From the NCBI GenBank assembly GCA_021234155.1, contig JAJEKV010000040.1, positions 7,246,438 through 7,310,437 of the forward strand: a stretch of 64,000 nucleotides of DNA, given 5' to 3'. Positions 12,300-24,267 of this stretch are shown piece after piece. Position 1 is the first letter of the stretch. Every line of letters begins with the position of its first letter. Origin of the DNA: Isoetes taiwanensis. Lineage: Eukaryota; Streptophyta; Lycopodiopsida; Isoetales; Isoetaceae. The notes beneath the pieces were generated by a model. The model did no database searches and had not been told where the DNA came from. It saw nothing but the letters and a program-made list of their open reading frames with translations. The position numbers were made by a program, and so were the translations under genes.

Positions 12300-13704
12300 C
12301 TACAAGGTGTGCCTATATTTTGAATGACTAGGGCATGCAGGAGGTAGAGGGACCACCATAGCTGCCGGCACTCTTACCATCAGATTTAAGCTCTGATTCT
12401 ATTTCGATTATAATCATCTAAATATTTAGCAATATTGGCCATCAATTTCTGATCGGTGTCTATGTGCCAAGTTTGTGGCAATGTGCTCTTCAATTTATAC
12501 ATTATATGGAGATCTTATTTGATTCAATTTGGAGATGATATAGAAGCAATATCTTCTTTGAAGGAATGACATGAGATCAAGCAGTAAGTAGTAAGCTCTT
12601 ATGAATATGTGGAAAACACACTGCACATATGGAATAGCTTGAGACTTAAGAGTTTTTTCCTATCTATATCTACAAAAGATGTAGTTAAAACCCAAATTCT
12701 TGCTCCAATGACATTATATTTGCTTCTAAAGGCTCGTAACAAAGCAGGCCAGGTGATTACTGCTCTATTTTTCTTACAATTTGTTTGCAAAACTAACTCA
12801 GTTCCAACTTTGTACTCTAGTAATATGCCTGGGCTCTATCATGCTCGAAGAAGAGGACTAAGTAAGAGACTGAAGTTTTGCGCCACTATCATCCGAGCTA
12901 AATCGCGCCAAGCGCATTTTCCTATTATAGAGTATAAAGCTTGTAAACTATAAAACATGATTTTATGTTCCATATTTTTTCTAAACCAAGTGAAAACATG
13001 CTTATATATCTCAAATTTTGTTGTTCACAAGCTATTTGAAAATCAAAGTGAGAGTGTATTTTTGTCTGATTGTGTTGAATGTCAACTATGAGGTGTATTA
13101 TGTTTATTTTCAAACACCGAGTAATGTGGTAAAATTATATGTATATTGACGCTATTGCATGTTCTATGTATTTACAGAGTAAACCATAAAACAATAGCTA
13201 CTTTCTATTATTCCACCTCAGAGAAATATTAAAATAATGCACGAATAAGTCTCATTTTTATGAAATAATTTGAATGAGAGTTAGTCGACAAGTCTTTTTG
13301 AGTGATATTTTTGGTGAGATGATTGAATATATTTTAATGTAAAAATCACAATAATTGGCCTATATAGGTCCAAACTGGCACGCTTTTGGAACAGACATAA
13401 TCCCAGTTTAAATGAATGATGGTTATTAGACCTTATATGGATATATCTATTTTTATGGAATTTATTGCCATATTTCTCAACAAGAGGGGAAGGAGAAGTC
13501 TTTAGCAAAAAGAACACATATATGCTAATGCCATAAATGAAGGATCTACAATTGATGCTAGTATTGAATAGTTAGATAATGGGAAACTGTTGTGGATGTT
13601 GCATCTAAATGTTATCAAGTCGTTGAGATATGGAGTTCAAAAAGAAAGAAGAACAGACACATTACATTAAAGTGGGACTCATGCAATTTCCCTTTTTTTT
13701 GGAA
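12300..13704. other. no recognised gene
   Basis: AT-rich. A plus-strand frame at 12609-12953 is open for 114 codons but shows no conserved motif, and I do not treat it as a gene. Confidence 0.35.
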
Positions 13705-14350
13705 CCCCCTTTTTTTTTTTTGAAGAACGTGTTTTACTTCATATTATACACTCGAAATGTACAAAGTACTTCGGAAGTAAGAAATGTCACACAGAAAGCA
13801 TCAATCACTTTTAGATGATCCTCCATATTAAATTTAATACGATCAGGCCAATTGGAATCTGAAAACAATTATACCAACTTCTTCTGATTTCTTGAAGTAC
13901 CACACGAGAAGAAAATATGCTTATCATAAAAGACCTTTCTTACCTTAACCCTTACACTCCATATTATTAAGACTTTGCCATGTGAAATGCAATCCTTTTA
14001 GAAGCGATCCAGATTTGGATAATGCCCAAAAGAAAGTGTTGACTATCAAAGATACTCCAAAAAAGAGAATCACGGCCCGGGGACCTAAGACTACTCATTT
14101 CTGCACACAAATAAACAATGCTCCAATGTTTCAATGCGCTCACACATTGGGCAAGTGGGCTTACTCACGACAGGCGATGGTCCTCATTAACTCTCAAAAG
14201 GCGATGAATCACACCGCCCAGTAAAACATTTACCTTTGGAGGATTATATTTAGACCAAACAAGGTTCCAGATGGATTGCCATTGAGAAGGCAAAGTCTGT
14301 AAGTGCCATTTTCGAGAAGGTGATAAAGTACTTGAGGATGTAAGCAATCT
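13705..14350 (-). mobile_element. LINE 3' fragment with reverse-transcriptase zinc-binding remnant
   Basis: On the minus strand the sequence at 14,290-14,100 reads as a zf-RVT remnant, with WNLVWSKYNPPKVNVLL matching the family pattern W..lW....PpKv..Fl, then a broken cysteine segment. A 3' region follows, ending in a tail (poly-T on the plus strand near 13711-13721, preceded on the element strand by TTCTTC). Frameshifts and stops make it inactive. The 5' part of the element is missing, as is usual for truncated LINE copies. Confidence 0.65.
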
Positions 14351-14929
14351 GTAGCATCCAAAAGGATATGTAAATCGTTTTAGATCCTATTATTGTCTAA
14401 AAATAAGACTTATTTTGTGTGTGAATAAAAAATATAAGAAATACAGATGGCCTCCATTTCTCGGATGGTGAGTTGAAAAACTAAAAAACACATCTAAAAT
14501 CAATGAAATAGTTTATTCTCTCCAAACAAAGTATTAGTATTCAATGAATTTTTATTCATAAATAATATCATTACAATTTGTTTTATGGTGGACGAAGAGA
14601 CCATGGCGGTCGTGTTGTCACAATCATTACACCATTTTCTCACACGGACCACCTAATGGAAACAACAAGTAGAGCATCCTCCGATCTGTTCCAAGCCATG
14701 GGAGCAACTTGAAGGCGATAGAAATCTGTACGAGGAGGTGCTTCATGGGTTGTCCAACTGATGTCACCACCCTCTTCTCGCCTCCTTTCTTCAATGAATG
14801 GATCTTTCCATTGCTCCCGAGCATGTACTATTTGGTTGGAATAAGGACTGCAAAGATAGAATCAAGTTAGTCAAGTGATGCTACAGATAAGACAAATAAA
14901 ATAAAAAACAGGTCTAAGGACCATTTCTC
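14351..14929. other. no recognised feature
   Basis: AT-rich spacer between a LINE remnant and a minisatellite. Confidence 0.4.
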
Positions 14930-15365
14930 TTGCAAGTCAAGAAAGGCAACTAAAAATGAAAAAGGCGAGGGAGGGGCAGGGGCTTTCTGGAAGCCGAGTC
15001 GAGCTAGAAAGCGAGGGCACGAGGGGCTTTTTCGACTCACGAGTCAAGAAAGGCAGCTTAGAATGAAAATGAAAAACCTGAGGTGCTTTCTAAATTCGCG
15101 AGTCGAGCAAGGCTGTTCATGATGAAAGACAAGCTTTGAGGGCTTTCTCAAGCGAAGCGACTAAAAACAAAAAGAAAAAAAGAGATACCGGGGGCTTCTC
15201 GACCACAAGTGAAAATGCACTTATGCAGTGAAAGGTAGGCTGAGGGGTTTCTCGAGCTTAAAGGTGAGAAAGATGGCTCAGTGAAAAGGAAGCAGAAGTC
15301 GGGGGCTCTGGAGCTTGTGGTCGAGAAAGGCGACTCAAAATGAAAAGGTGAGCACAAGACTCAAC
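14930..15365. repeat. degenerate minisatellite, units of about 70-80 bp
   Basis: About five or six imperfect copies of a unit containing GAGGGGCTTTCTCGA, CGAGTCGAGAAAGGCGACT and AAAATGAAAAA. The two CGA-centred words give each unit a small internal inverted repeat. Open frames in the block are by-products. Confidence 0.7.
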
Positions 15366-15705
15366 TCATTTCGAATTGAAAAGCCCGATGGAAAACCTTT
15401 CTTGGCTTTTTACGGCAAGTAAATTGCCAATGTGTGTAAAATGGCCATGGTGTAGGGTCACACTTGCATGTTAGTAACATGCACAGCTTGCCACAAGTGG
15501 CTTAGAATTGTGCGTATATCAAGACACAAACATTTATTCTATGCAAAACGGATGTATGCATCGGTTTGCTCGAAATAGACCAAAGAAGCAAAAATTAGTG
15601 GACTTTGAACATTTTTATTTATTTATTTTATATTTCTTGATATATAAAACATGTCATGCTAAAGCTATATAAGCCCTCCCCCTTTTTTTACATTAGTACT
15701 TTTAA

Positions 15706-16079
15706 GGGTGAGATTTGACTAGGATGGACGTCTTTGAGGATGTGGACTTAAAGTTCCTTAATAAGAGTTATGATTTTCACAAGGTGATTCCACATGTGAA
15801 TTATATAAAATCCAACATTAAAAACCCAAGAAAGAAAAGCAGAACAAAAAGCCAAAATGAAGATCTGCATGGTGACATCGGAGCAGGGGATAGTTATATT
15901 ATTTTTTTTGGGCCAGCCAATATTGGTTGTCCTTTAAAAAAGGGCTTGGCAATGCCACATGAGTATTTTGAATTTAACTTCCAGTCAAGTGGAATATATC
16001 GCCTTCTCTTTACGATATGTCTAAATTCTATAGGGTTTTTTCATTCAAATTCGTTTAAAGTCATAGTGAAATCTCACCC
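15706..16079. mobile_element. Harbinger/Tourist-like MITE with TAA target duplication
   Basis: A 374-bp element starts GGGTGAGATTTGACTA and ends in the reverse complement of GGGTGAGATTTCACTA, a terminal inverted repeat with one mismatch in 16. TAA lies directly outside both ends (15703-15705 and 16080-16082). GGG-starting ends with a 3-bp TAA/TWA duplication are characteristic of PIF/Harbinger MITEs. An open frame of 128 codons spans the element but begins inside the inverted repeat and has no transposase motif. Confidence 0.8.
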
Positions 16080-16739
16080 TAAATCATTTCTTCCCGCTTG
16101 AAATTTGAAATTTTGGTACACATCTTTTGGACGAAGATCCTTTTGAGCAAGTCTGCATTTCCCAAGAGGGCTTCTAGCTATGACTTCCCCTTGTTAAAAA
16201 TTCGGGAAGAATAAGGCTTTTAGCTATTGCCTCCTTGCAGGAATTTGAAAGAAATTTTTGATCTGCACAAGAGCCTCCTTCCATGGTTTCGAAGGAAGCA
16301 AATGGTTCCAATAGCCAATCAAATGGGCAAAGTGTCATGGAAATCCGAAGCAGCCTTTGATTTGCTTTCGAAAAGGCCTTTTGATCTTGCCTCAGGAGAC
16401 CATCTTTATAATGAATTCAACGAGCGCATCCACAACATGAAAAGACGAAAGAAAAAACCAGGGATGTAGCAAGAAACAAAAAGAGAAAGCACAAATAGAA
16501 AGCACATATTAGATGCAGAATGCAACACAAGAGACTTACACACTTTTACATGGTCGGAACAATAAAGCAATGTATGTACTAAACATTACAAAATTACTTA
16601 CATAGCTGGAGGAACTTCAAGGCCGGTGATGGCGGAGGAGCATTCTTCTTAGTAGGCTTATCAGTGCAGCACCTTCACTTGATTATCAACGCCTTGAGGC
16701 AAGAAAATGGCGGTCCTTGATGACTTTGATTCTGCCTTG

Positions 16740-18452
16740 TGAAGCAATTCTCCTTATAAGAAAGACGTGCATCTTTGCCTTTTCAACCTTTGCTTAATAT
16801 GGCTCATACACTTGTATATATTGATCTCAAGTTTCATCTTGTTGTGGGAAAAAATCTTATGCTCTCGTTCTTTCATGCTTGCTTTCATATTTCTAACACG
16901 GTCTCAGAGCTAGATTCATTATAGTCTAATAGTCTATAAGAATTATGCAGAAGTATTAGATGGAAGTCGTAGCTATAGAGAAAAACAATAGGCCAACTTT
17001 GAAAGGCCATAACTCTCTAAATATAAATCGAATTTATGTGATCTAGAGCTTGCTGGAAAGAATACGGAGTGTAGTTTAATTAAGATAAAAATCAGGAAAA
17101 AAGATAAGTATTTTTGAGTTATTGAAATTTTAGTAACTAACCCTGTTTTAAGGTTGTAGGGTTATTGGAATCCCGCCTAAAAATTTTCCCTTGATTAGTT
17201 GGATGTGCATAGTTTTTGTTTTATATTCCTAAGATCTTGAATTCCTCAAACATCACTGTAATCATCTTTGCATGACACAGAATCTATTTCATATGTGTTA
17301 ATAGGTGTCTGCTAGGTGCGATGTTGAAATCGCAATACATGTATGTATTATTCTTGAATTCTGGATAGTTCTTGGCTGTCGCATGGAAGTTGTGTGCATA
17401 AATAATTCAACATATCGATTGATTTCTTTAAATTGGATGTGTAATTGGGCCTGCACCACAATATGCATATACATATGGGTTAAGTTTGAATAATGAATTT
17501 ATTTATACATGCTATGACTGCACCTGGTTGTTCTACTATTTTATTGGAGGATACTGATTTACTAGAATTTGGCTAGTGTCATGAAAATCTCATTGGAGAT
17601 GCATATTAAAAATTTACAAATATGTTATTGCAAACTAGAAATTTGGCTACTATCTCATTGGAGACTGATTTACTAGAAATTGGCTAGTGTAATGAAAATC
17701 TTATTGAAGATGCTTATTGATAATTGACAAATATATTCTTATAAAATGAAAATTAGACGGTATCTTTTCACAATCTCATTAGAGATTAGTGAAATTAGCG
17801 ATTTCTAATTGGATGTCATTGGAAATTAAAAATCTCATTGATTATTAAAAATTAGTCGATGTCTAATATAACATCTTGTATGATTGACATCTTGAAAATT
17901 AGCGGTATTGTTATAGACATGAACTATGAAGAGCACCAGATTGCATGTGCATATTGTAAAATTGTTGCTACTAATGGTTTGTCTTTGTGCATATTCCGAA
18001 TGAATTCTTCTACTAGTGGATGTTTAGAAGATTCTTGTAAGACTGCAATTACAACTATGTTACACATTGAAAATGAAGTGCTTGGGTTTTTTCCTTTTCA
18101 CCCACAAAAGATTTTTTTCATCCAAGCGTGAGACTAATGCTACAGGGAGGTTGACGTGATGCATCATTTAGTCTCTCTCAATTGCATGATGCATCATTTA
18201 GTCTTCTCAATTGAGATACATTTATTTTTATAAGATATAATATATTTTGTTGAAAAGACCAAAGTTGCAGGGAAGGTGGTCGAATTCTCCTTATACGGAA
18301 GACGTGCACCTTTGCCTTTTCAACCTTAGCTTAATATGGCTCATACACTTGTCTATATATTGATCTCATATTGAATAAAGTTTCATCTTGTTGTGGGGAA
18401 AAGTCTTGTGTTCTCTCATTCTTTCTTGCTTGCTTCCATATTTCTAACATTT
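16740..18452 (+). mobile_element. short non-autonomous LTR element
   Basis: Two direct repeats of about 165 bp (about 16740-16897 and 18280-18449) share TCTCCTTATA, GACGTGCAYCTTTGCC, TTAATATGGCTCATACACTTG and GTTTCATCTTGTTGTGG, and both end ATATTTCTAACA. Just after the first, 16900-16911 (GGTCTCAGAGCT) resembles the initiator tRNA-Met primer site TGGTATCAGAGC. A purine stretch near 18143-18150 precedes the second repeat. The internal 1.4 kb has no gag or pol motif, so this is a TRIM- or LARD-like derivative. The outer LTR edges are not firmly placed. Confidence 0.6.
17547..17750. repeat. internal direct repeat, two copies about 110 bp apart
   Basis: ACTGATTTACTAGAAWTTGGC, AGTGTMATGAAAATC and a TTATTGAAGATGC or CATTGGAGATGC block occur twice in order, inside the short LTR element. 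Further CTCATTGGAGA words follow to 17,850. Confidence 0.6.
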
Positions 18453-19870
18453 ACTATCATGTTTGGATTATTCTAAGGCTTGCCTTGAATACTATTTGTT
18501 TGGAGTGAGCTGAATGGCACCACAGATAAAGGCTGCAACACAAAACATACTGAACACATGGTGAGCTTCCTGCAAGAGTCGTGACTCTCCAATAGTCGCT
18601 ACATCATTTAAGATAACCAATGAGGTCCAGGCTAACTTTTATCTTGCATGTAGTTCTCCTCTGATTTCTCTGATTCTCTTGGAGACAGCTTAATGTTATT
18701 GCCATATTTGCTCTGATTTCTGTATCGAATCAAAATCTTTGTGTTTCTAGAGAATCCAATCAAAGAGTTTGGGTTTTTTGAGAAGCCTTCTTGTTGGATT
18801 TAGACTGGATCTGCAGGGCAAAACTTGTTTTTGATGTCAAATCAAATGACTTTTAGCCGTTCTCAGTGTTGGATCAAGTTCGATTGATGGTTTTCAATGC
18901 AGTTTTTGAAGATTTGGTTGCGTTATTGGACTTACCACAAAGAAATAGAGTACGAGAAAATAGGGCGAGAAGCTGGGCGTGAAAATTACAAGCCATGAGT
19001 TCAGGTCTCGTAATATTTCTGTGCGACACCACAGGTAAAACCCACAACACAAAACATAGAGATGTCTTCTCGACCTACAAGTCCAGAAGGTTTATGTTTA
19101 TTTTATTTTAGTATTTAGTTTTGATTCTTAATATTTTATTTTATTTTATTTTTTCATATGTAATATTCAGTTTTATTTTTAAATATGTAATTTTAGTTCC
19201 ATTTTTAGCACGCTTGCCTAAACCACCACCCAATCCCCAACCTATCCCGTGTCGACACCTACGGCTAAATTATTCTCTACCGTTAGACATTTAATTTTCA
19301 GATCCCGTGGTTCAAAAATTTAGAAAGTCTACCTAAAATTACAATCTTCTTCTCTCCTTCAATCCGTTGTTGTTCCTCTTTTCCCTTTCTTTGTTTTCTT
19401 GATGGAAATTGGGATGCCATTTTGCCAATTTTTTTTCCACAAGGTCACTGTATTCTGAACGCGACGATTTTGATTTCTTCCACTCCAAACTACAAACAAA
19501 TTTGCAGGTCATGGCTATGGCATTCTGCCTTCATGTGCCAGTTCTTCTTCTTCTATCCATCGAAAATGGCCATTTTGGAAGCTATAGCTTATCGAAGTGC
19601 ATCTTTTGAACTTCTTCAGCTCAATGGTGCGTAATTTTATAGTTTGATTTTACATTTTTATTATTCTCCTATTTACTTTCTTTTCTTTTTCCCTTCTAGC
19701 TTTGTAGACTCGAGCTTTGATGAGTTTTGACTGCTAGATTCAATAGCCTCAGATGAATTGCTTCGTTGTGGTATGATCTAGATTAGATTTATGGAAAGTA
19801 AGAAAGAACATTTAAAGTTCTCAACTTGGCATCCTTTACTCAACATAGGTAACGAATTTTAAAGAGGCAT
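18453..19870. other. no recognised gene
   Basis: AT-rich DNA with a T-rich stretch near 19,090-19,200. Short frames at 19409-19634 lack family motifs. Confidence 0.35.
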
Positions 19871-19879
19871 TTGGTGTTT

Positions 19880-20420
19880 GCGACCAAGTATCTGCACAAA
19901 TTTCAGTTGAGATTTTCGTTTGGCACCTTCAAGAATGCAGAAAAAAAAAAGAAAATGTCAAGTAGATGCCAAGATATGCAATGTAATAATTTCATTGAAG
20001 CTCATGAACCCATAGGGAATCAAATCATGTCAATGTTTGCAGAATATGGTAGCACAATACCCAATAGTCATTCAATAGTTTAGTTTACCGGAATGAACAT
20101 TTCTGAATATCACTTATATTAGCTTGTGTGGAATATGGCCAACCACAACATGCTTTTGGCCTCTACAGCACAATGCAGGATGATGGCGTTCATCCTAGCA
20201 GCTATACATTGATGGCTCTATGAAGTGCTTGTGCCAACTTGAAAGATATAGAGAATGGTCAAACGTGCATTTGGAGATTACTAAGTAGGGCCCTGAAGGA
20301 ATTCCTTACATTGGCTGCACCTTGATTGACATGTGCGCTACACGTGGCTCACTCCGTGAGGCATAGCAAGATTTTGAGAAACTATCAATGAAAAATGTTA
20401 TAACTTGAACGAGGTGGACC
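19880..20420 (+). pseudogene. PPR (PLS-type) gene fragment, disrupted
   Basis: PPR proteins bind organelle RNA in plants. Here pieces in different frames match consecutive motifs of a PLS-class protein: IGNQIMSMFAEYGS near 20010-20053, YSTMQDDGVHPSSYTLMAL near 20162-20222 followed by SACANLKDIENGQ, and TLIDMCATRGSLREA followed by FEKLSMKNVIT near 20310-20402. Stops and frameshifts separate them. No start, transit peptide or E/DYW end is visible. It ends at a pyrimidine minisatellite. Confidence 0.7.
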
Positions 20421-20423
20421 CTC

Positions 20424-20520
20424 TTTGCCCCTCCCCCCTTCTCCTCCTCAACTTGTGCCCCCTCTTCCCTTTCCCCCTTCCCCTCTTCACGTGTGCCCCT
20501 CCCCCTTCCCCTCCTCAACA
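20424..20520. repeat. C/T-rich minisatellite, three units of about 33 bp
   Basis: Three imperfect units resembling GCCCCTCCCCCTTCCCCTCC followed by TCAACTTGT form a nearly pure pyrimidine tract on the plus strand. It directly abuts the end of the PPR remnant. Confidence 0.8.
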
Positions 20521-20604
20521 TCTATATATCAACCTTCATAAATATTGTGATATCATGAACTAGTTCTTGTTGTACGATGTGAAAATCTAATAGTATTCAA
20601 AGAA

Positions 20605-21775
20605 CAAATTACCAATTCTTGATAGAGTTCCACTTTACTGCATATACGTACAAGAAACTAGCTAAGACTTTGGCATATAGGCTGAAACCCATTCTAGAAA
20701 GAGTAATTGGCAAAGAGGAAACATCGTTTCTCTCGACCAGGCGTATCTTTGGCAATTATATAGTAGCATTAGAAGGTCCAAAATCGTGCAAGTCTTCAAA
20801 GCAAAACTGCATGCTCTTTGAACTTTTCAATGGGCTTTTGACACAATCAGATGGGATACAGTGGAACTTGTTCTTAATCATATGGGCTTTGCTACTAGTT
20901 TTGTCAAAATGATCTTGGGCTTGAACAATTTTACAAAATCATCGATCATAATGAACATACATCCTAGAGCTCAGTTCCAACTGCAACAACGGGTTAGACA
21001 AGGATGTCCCCTAGCCCTATACTTATTTCTTCTTATTGCTAATGTGCTGGAAAAGGTTGTGGCTACCAAGACCAGCTCAGCCAATATCGGGCCTCAGGCT
21101 CCAACAACATGGTATGCATCACTCAATTCGCTGGCAATTCCTTTGCTTTCTTGAATTATGAGGATGGCAGCTTGAGCGGCTTCCTTAATGTGCTAAAACA
21201 GTATGCAACAATTGTTGTGGAGCTTAATATGGCTAAATCCCTAATTGTGTGCCTCCCGAACAAGAGCCTCTCTAGATCGGACAAGGTGAAGAACCTCAGT
21301 TTGGAGGAAGAGAACACCACTACTAAGCTGCTAGGTCTACCCCTTGCATTACACATGAGCATGAAAGGGCTTTGGAACCCCATTCTAGACAGCTTTGGCA
21401 TGTAGTTTGTGACAAGACTCTCCCTTGCTGGCAGAATCACTGTGGCACACATGATGTTTGCCTCAACGTCTGTGATTTATCCTCTTTGATTGTTGCACCT
21501 AAGGCCGTCTAGAGCAAATTCAAAGCATGATCAGAAAATTCATTTGGGCAGGATCTTCCAAGCTTGCACGGAGCAAAATTTGCAGAAGTAAAGTTGAAGG
21601 CGGCCTTGGATGCCGAGACCTCTTTGTCCATAGACAATGTTTAGCTGCTAAAATGGTATGGAGAGTTCTCAAAGGTAAAATACCACACGTGATGTTGCTA
21701 GTCAGACACTGATTGGAGGCCAACACAGAAGGTACGCCCTCGTTGCTCTTGCAATTGCCTAATGCCACTTTTCTC
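20605..21775 (+). mobile_element. LINE reverse transcriptase remnant
   Basis: Ordered pieces of a plant LINE reverse transcriptase lie in shifting frames. They include YKKLAKTLAYRLKPIL and the degenerate FLSTRRI (family FvpgRqI) near 20,630-20,750, QGCPLALYLFLLIANVLEKVV near 21,000-21,060, a degenerate YADD region near 21,115-21,150, NMAKSLIVCLPN near 21,225, and GGLGCRDLFVHRQCLAAKMVW near 21,600-21,660. The last is the conserved GGLG block after the polymerase. Many frameshifts and stops show it is dead. Confidence 0.85.
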
Positions 21776-22090
21776 TCCTTTAAAGTATATCAAATATGAA
21801 AATAAAATTCAAGTGAAAGGCCATCAGGACTAGGGGAGTTACGTTTAAAGAAGCCTTTAATGACAGAGTGAACTGCGACCTCTGTGGAAATTGAGACAAT
21901 ATTATCATCCATGGAGACTGGGTTGATCGAGATATTATTGATGAAGGAAATAAATTTGTCAGCATTCTCAAGAATAGAGGGACTTTTAGGTTGAATTGTG
22001 AAGAGATCCCTGTACTTAGATTGAAAGAAATGAGAGTTTTGGTTTTGGAGAGGAATCCCTTTACGGGATTCATAAATCTGGGCTGAGTAT
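21770..22090 (-). mobile_element. second LINE RT fragment, opposite orientation
   Basis: On the minus strand, 22,080-21,780 contains the LINE motif preceding the polymerase palm, NSPSPDGLSLEFYFHI (family consensus kaPGPDGl..eFY..fw), preceded by VHSVIKGF. A stop follows. It abuts the plus-oriented LINE remnant tail to tail, by insertion of a second element or by inversion of a segment. Confidence 0.7.
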
Positions 22091-22399
22091 GTTGAATTTG
22101 TACCCAGGTAACTTAGTCCAATCCCTTCTATTAGGTACTTACCTTTCTTGATGGTTATTTAAACCGTAATAACCATCCTTAATTTTATTAAATTAGTCAT
22201 GCCCCATAAGCCACAGCAATAGCTTAGACTTATCTCACAAGTTCTAAAGTGATGTCCTTAAGCATGGATGGCTTCTCCTGCCTTAAAACTAATGGCAACG
22301 ATCTCTTTTGAGTTTGAACCTATTATTCGGCAAGCATAGTTCCTAACTAGTATGCCAAAAGGTTCTTTCAATGCATTTACAACCACCACCATCTATAGG

Positions 22400-22597
22400 T
22401 CTCTTCTATCACATGGATTGTTGTAGATGGTGATGGTCGGTTTGTACAGCAGTAGAGTTGCATTTTTTCTGTGAGTTTGTTGTGGAGTGTCGAGGTATCG
22501 CTGTCTCTTTGGGGCAGTTCTCCTTCCTCCTCACTTGCTTTGTAACATTACCATTCTTTTAATATATTGATGACACAGTTCTTTAAAAAAAAAAAAT
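22400..22597 (+). mobile_element. LINE 3' end with poly-A tail
   Basis: A T/G-rich 3' region with TTTGTAACATTACCATTC and TTTAATATATTGATGACA ends in an A12 tract. This is the usual form of plant LINE 3' ends. It may be the tail of the element whose RT lies upstream on the same strand, with the inverted fragment in between. Confidence 0.55.
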
Positions 22598-22645
22598 AAC
22601 CAACCCAAATTAATTCTAAATTACCATGTCAATTAGTTAACTCTC

Positions 22646-22803
22646 AGCCCTTAGGTTTAATGGTCTTCTATGAACTAGGACCCAACATTTGTACGTAACA
22701 GTTTCTAATCCATCATGTATCCTCTAAATCTATAACCCTTAGGTTTAATGGTCCTCTATGACCTAGGGCCCAACATTTGTATGTAACAATTTTTAATCCA
22801 TTG
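22646..22803. repeat. direct repeat, two copies, period about 90 bp
   Basis: CCCTTAGGTTTAATGGTC, CTCTATGAMCTAGG, CCCAACATTTGTA and TTTTAATCCAT occur twice in order, with small changes. Confidence 0.75.
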
Positions 22804-24267
22804 TGTTGGGTTTCATGGATTGTTTTGTCTCTGCAGATCGTGTGGGCTCGGCCCTGCCTGTTTTGCTCTACTCGGCTCCCAAACATGTCATCCATCACAT
22901 ATCTAATGGGCAACATACCCTTATTACGACTAACCTAACCCGATGCCATGCTATTCACAATTTCAAAATCATCACTATATCTTCATCCCTAAAATTATTT
23001 TATTCTCTCTAGTTTTTCATTTGCCCAATGCCTCCCTCAAATCTCACAAAAGAGAGCCTTTTTCTAGTTAATGAATCCTTTTGCTCTGTAGGATTTGTGT
23101 TTGTAACCATGGTTGTATCCATGTAGGAAGCCAAGCAGTTTGCCACATCAACATGTTATCTTGTATATTGAGTCCACATCAAACGGTTTACTTGTTCTAT
23201 ATTTGGTCTCCTACACGAGAGTTGATAAAAGTTTTCCAGATTTTGCTAGTCAAATTATATTTCATTTATCTTCAGATTACCTATTTTGAACAACACAATT
23301 GAGCCACACAAAACTGGTAGCTTTTCCCCAATGGAGAAATTCAAGGTTGAAGTTGAATGCAATGGCAACTAGTGTCCCTCTCAAAGTGCACTGAAAGTCG
23401 TCGTTGATATGACGTTTGGCATGATTTGGCTTCTTTAGAAAACATCAACCCATACATTATAAAAAGGGCCCATCTTGTCAATAGTGCTTTTATACAATTT
23501 TTTTAAAATATATGACGTTAAAAGATTGGTCAACAGCGTATCAATAGCTCCTTTCAATTATCAGTCATACATGTACACATAATCATGATAAACTACCAAC
23601 ACTGGAAATATTTTCTTTATTTCCTAGCTATTTCAGTGGGGACACAACATGCAATAGCGGTCTCTGGAAACAGTAATTCTTTATTCCATTACAATGAGTA
23701 CAAAGAATGAGACTCTATTGAATTAATTGATAAGCTGTATTACCTTTTAGATCTCATCAAACCTGACATTGGGCAATAATACTCGTGTATGTGCTTTTGA
23801 GCTCACCCCAAAACTGTCTATGCAGAGGCGCGAGCCAGTAATCCAACTATAAATTTGCCAAGCAGCAGTAAAATGTAGTAATGTACAATAGATACTCGAG
23901 CACCTCTATTAAACCAAAGGCCATTTGTAGACGTCAACTCATATATCGCCTATAAACTAGAGAATTCCTGGTTCCATTCCTGCAATTCAAGTTGACATAA
24001 ACATGAAATCTCCTTTACAGATGATCATGCTTTTTGTAGCCTCCCTTGTGACGTTATTGAGAAGATTGTTGTTTCCTCAGTCTCGCCCATCTGCAAGAGC
24101 AGTTCTCTTTTCCTGGCCTATATGTACTAAAATATGAAAACCACCATAAAACATGCATCCATTTCAAAGAGAACATTGTGCTACTCAATCTATTGATGTA
24201 TTGTTACAAAAAATTGGACAAAAAATGTAGGTTATGTGTGACCCCAGACCAATATTTGATAACGTGT
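22804..24267. other. intergenic and PP2C 3' flank
   Basis: No coding signal. This is the 3' side of the minus-strand PP2C gene, so its 3' UTR lies in the upper part. An AATAAA on the minus strand at 23685-23680 is a possible polyadenylation signal, about 580 bp past the stop codon, but it is only one AT-rich hexamer. Confidence 0.35.
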
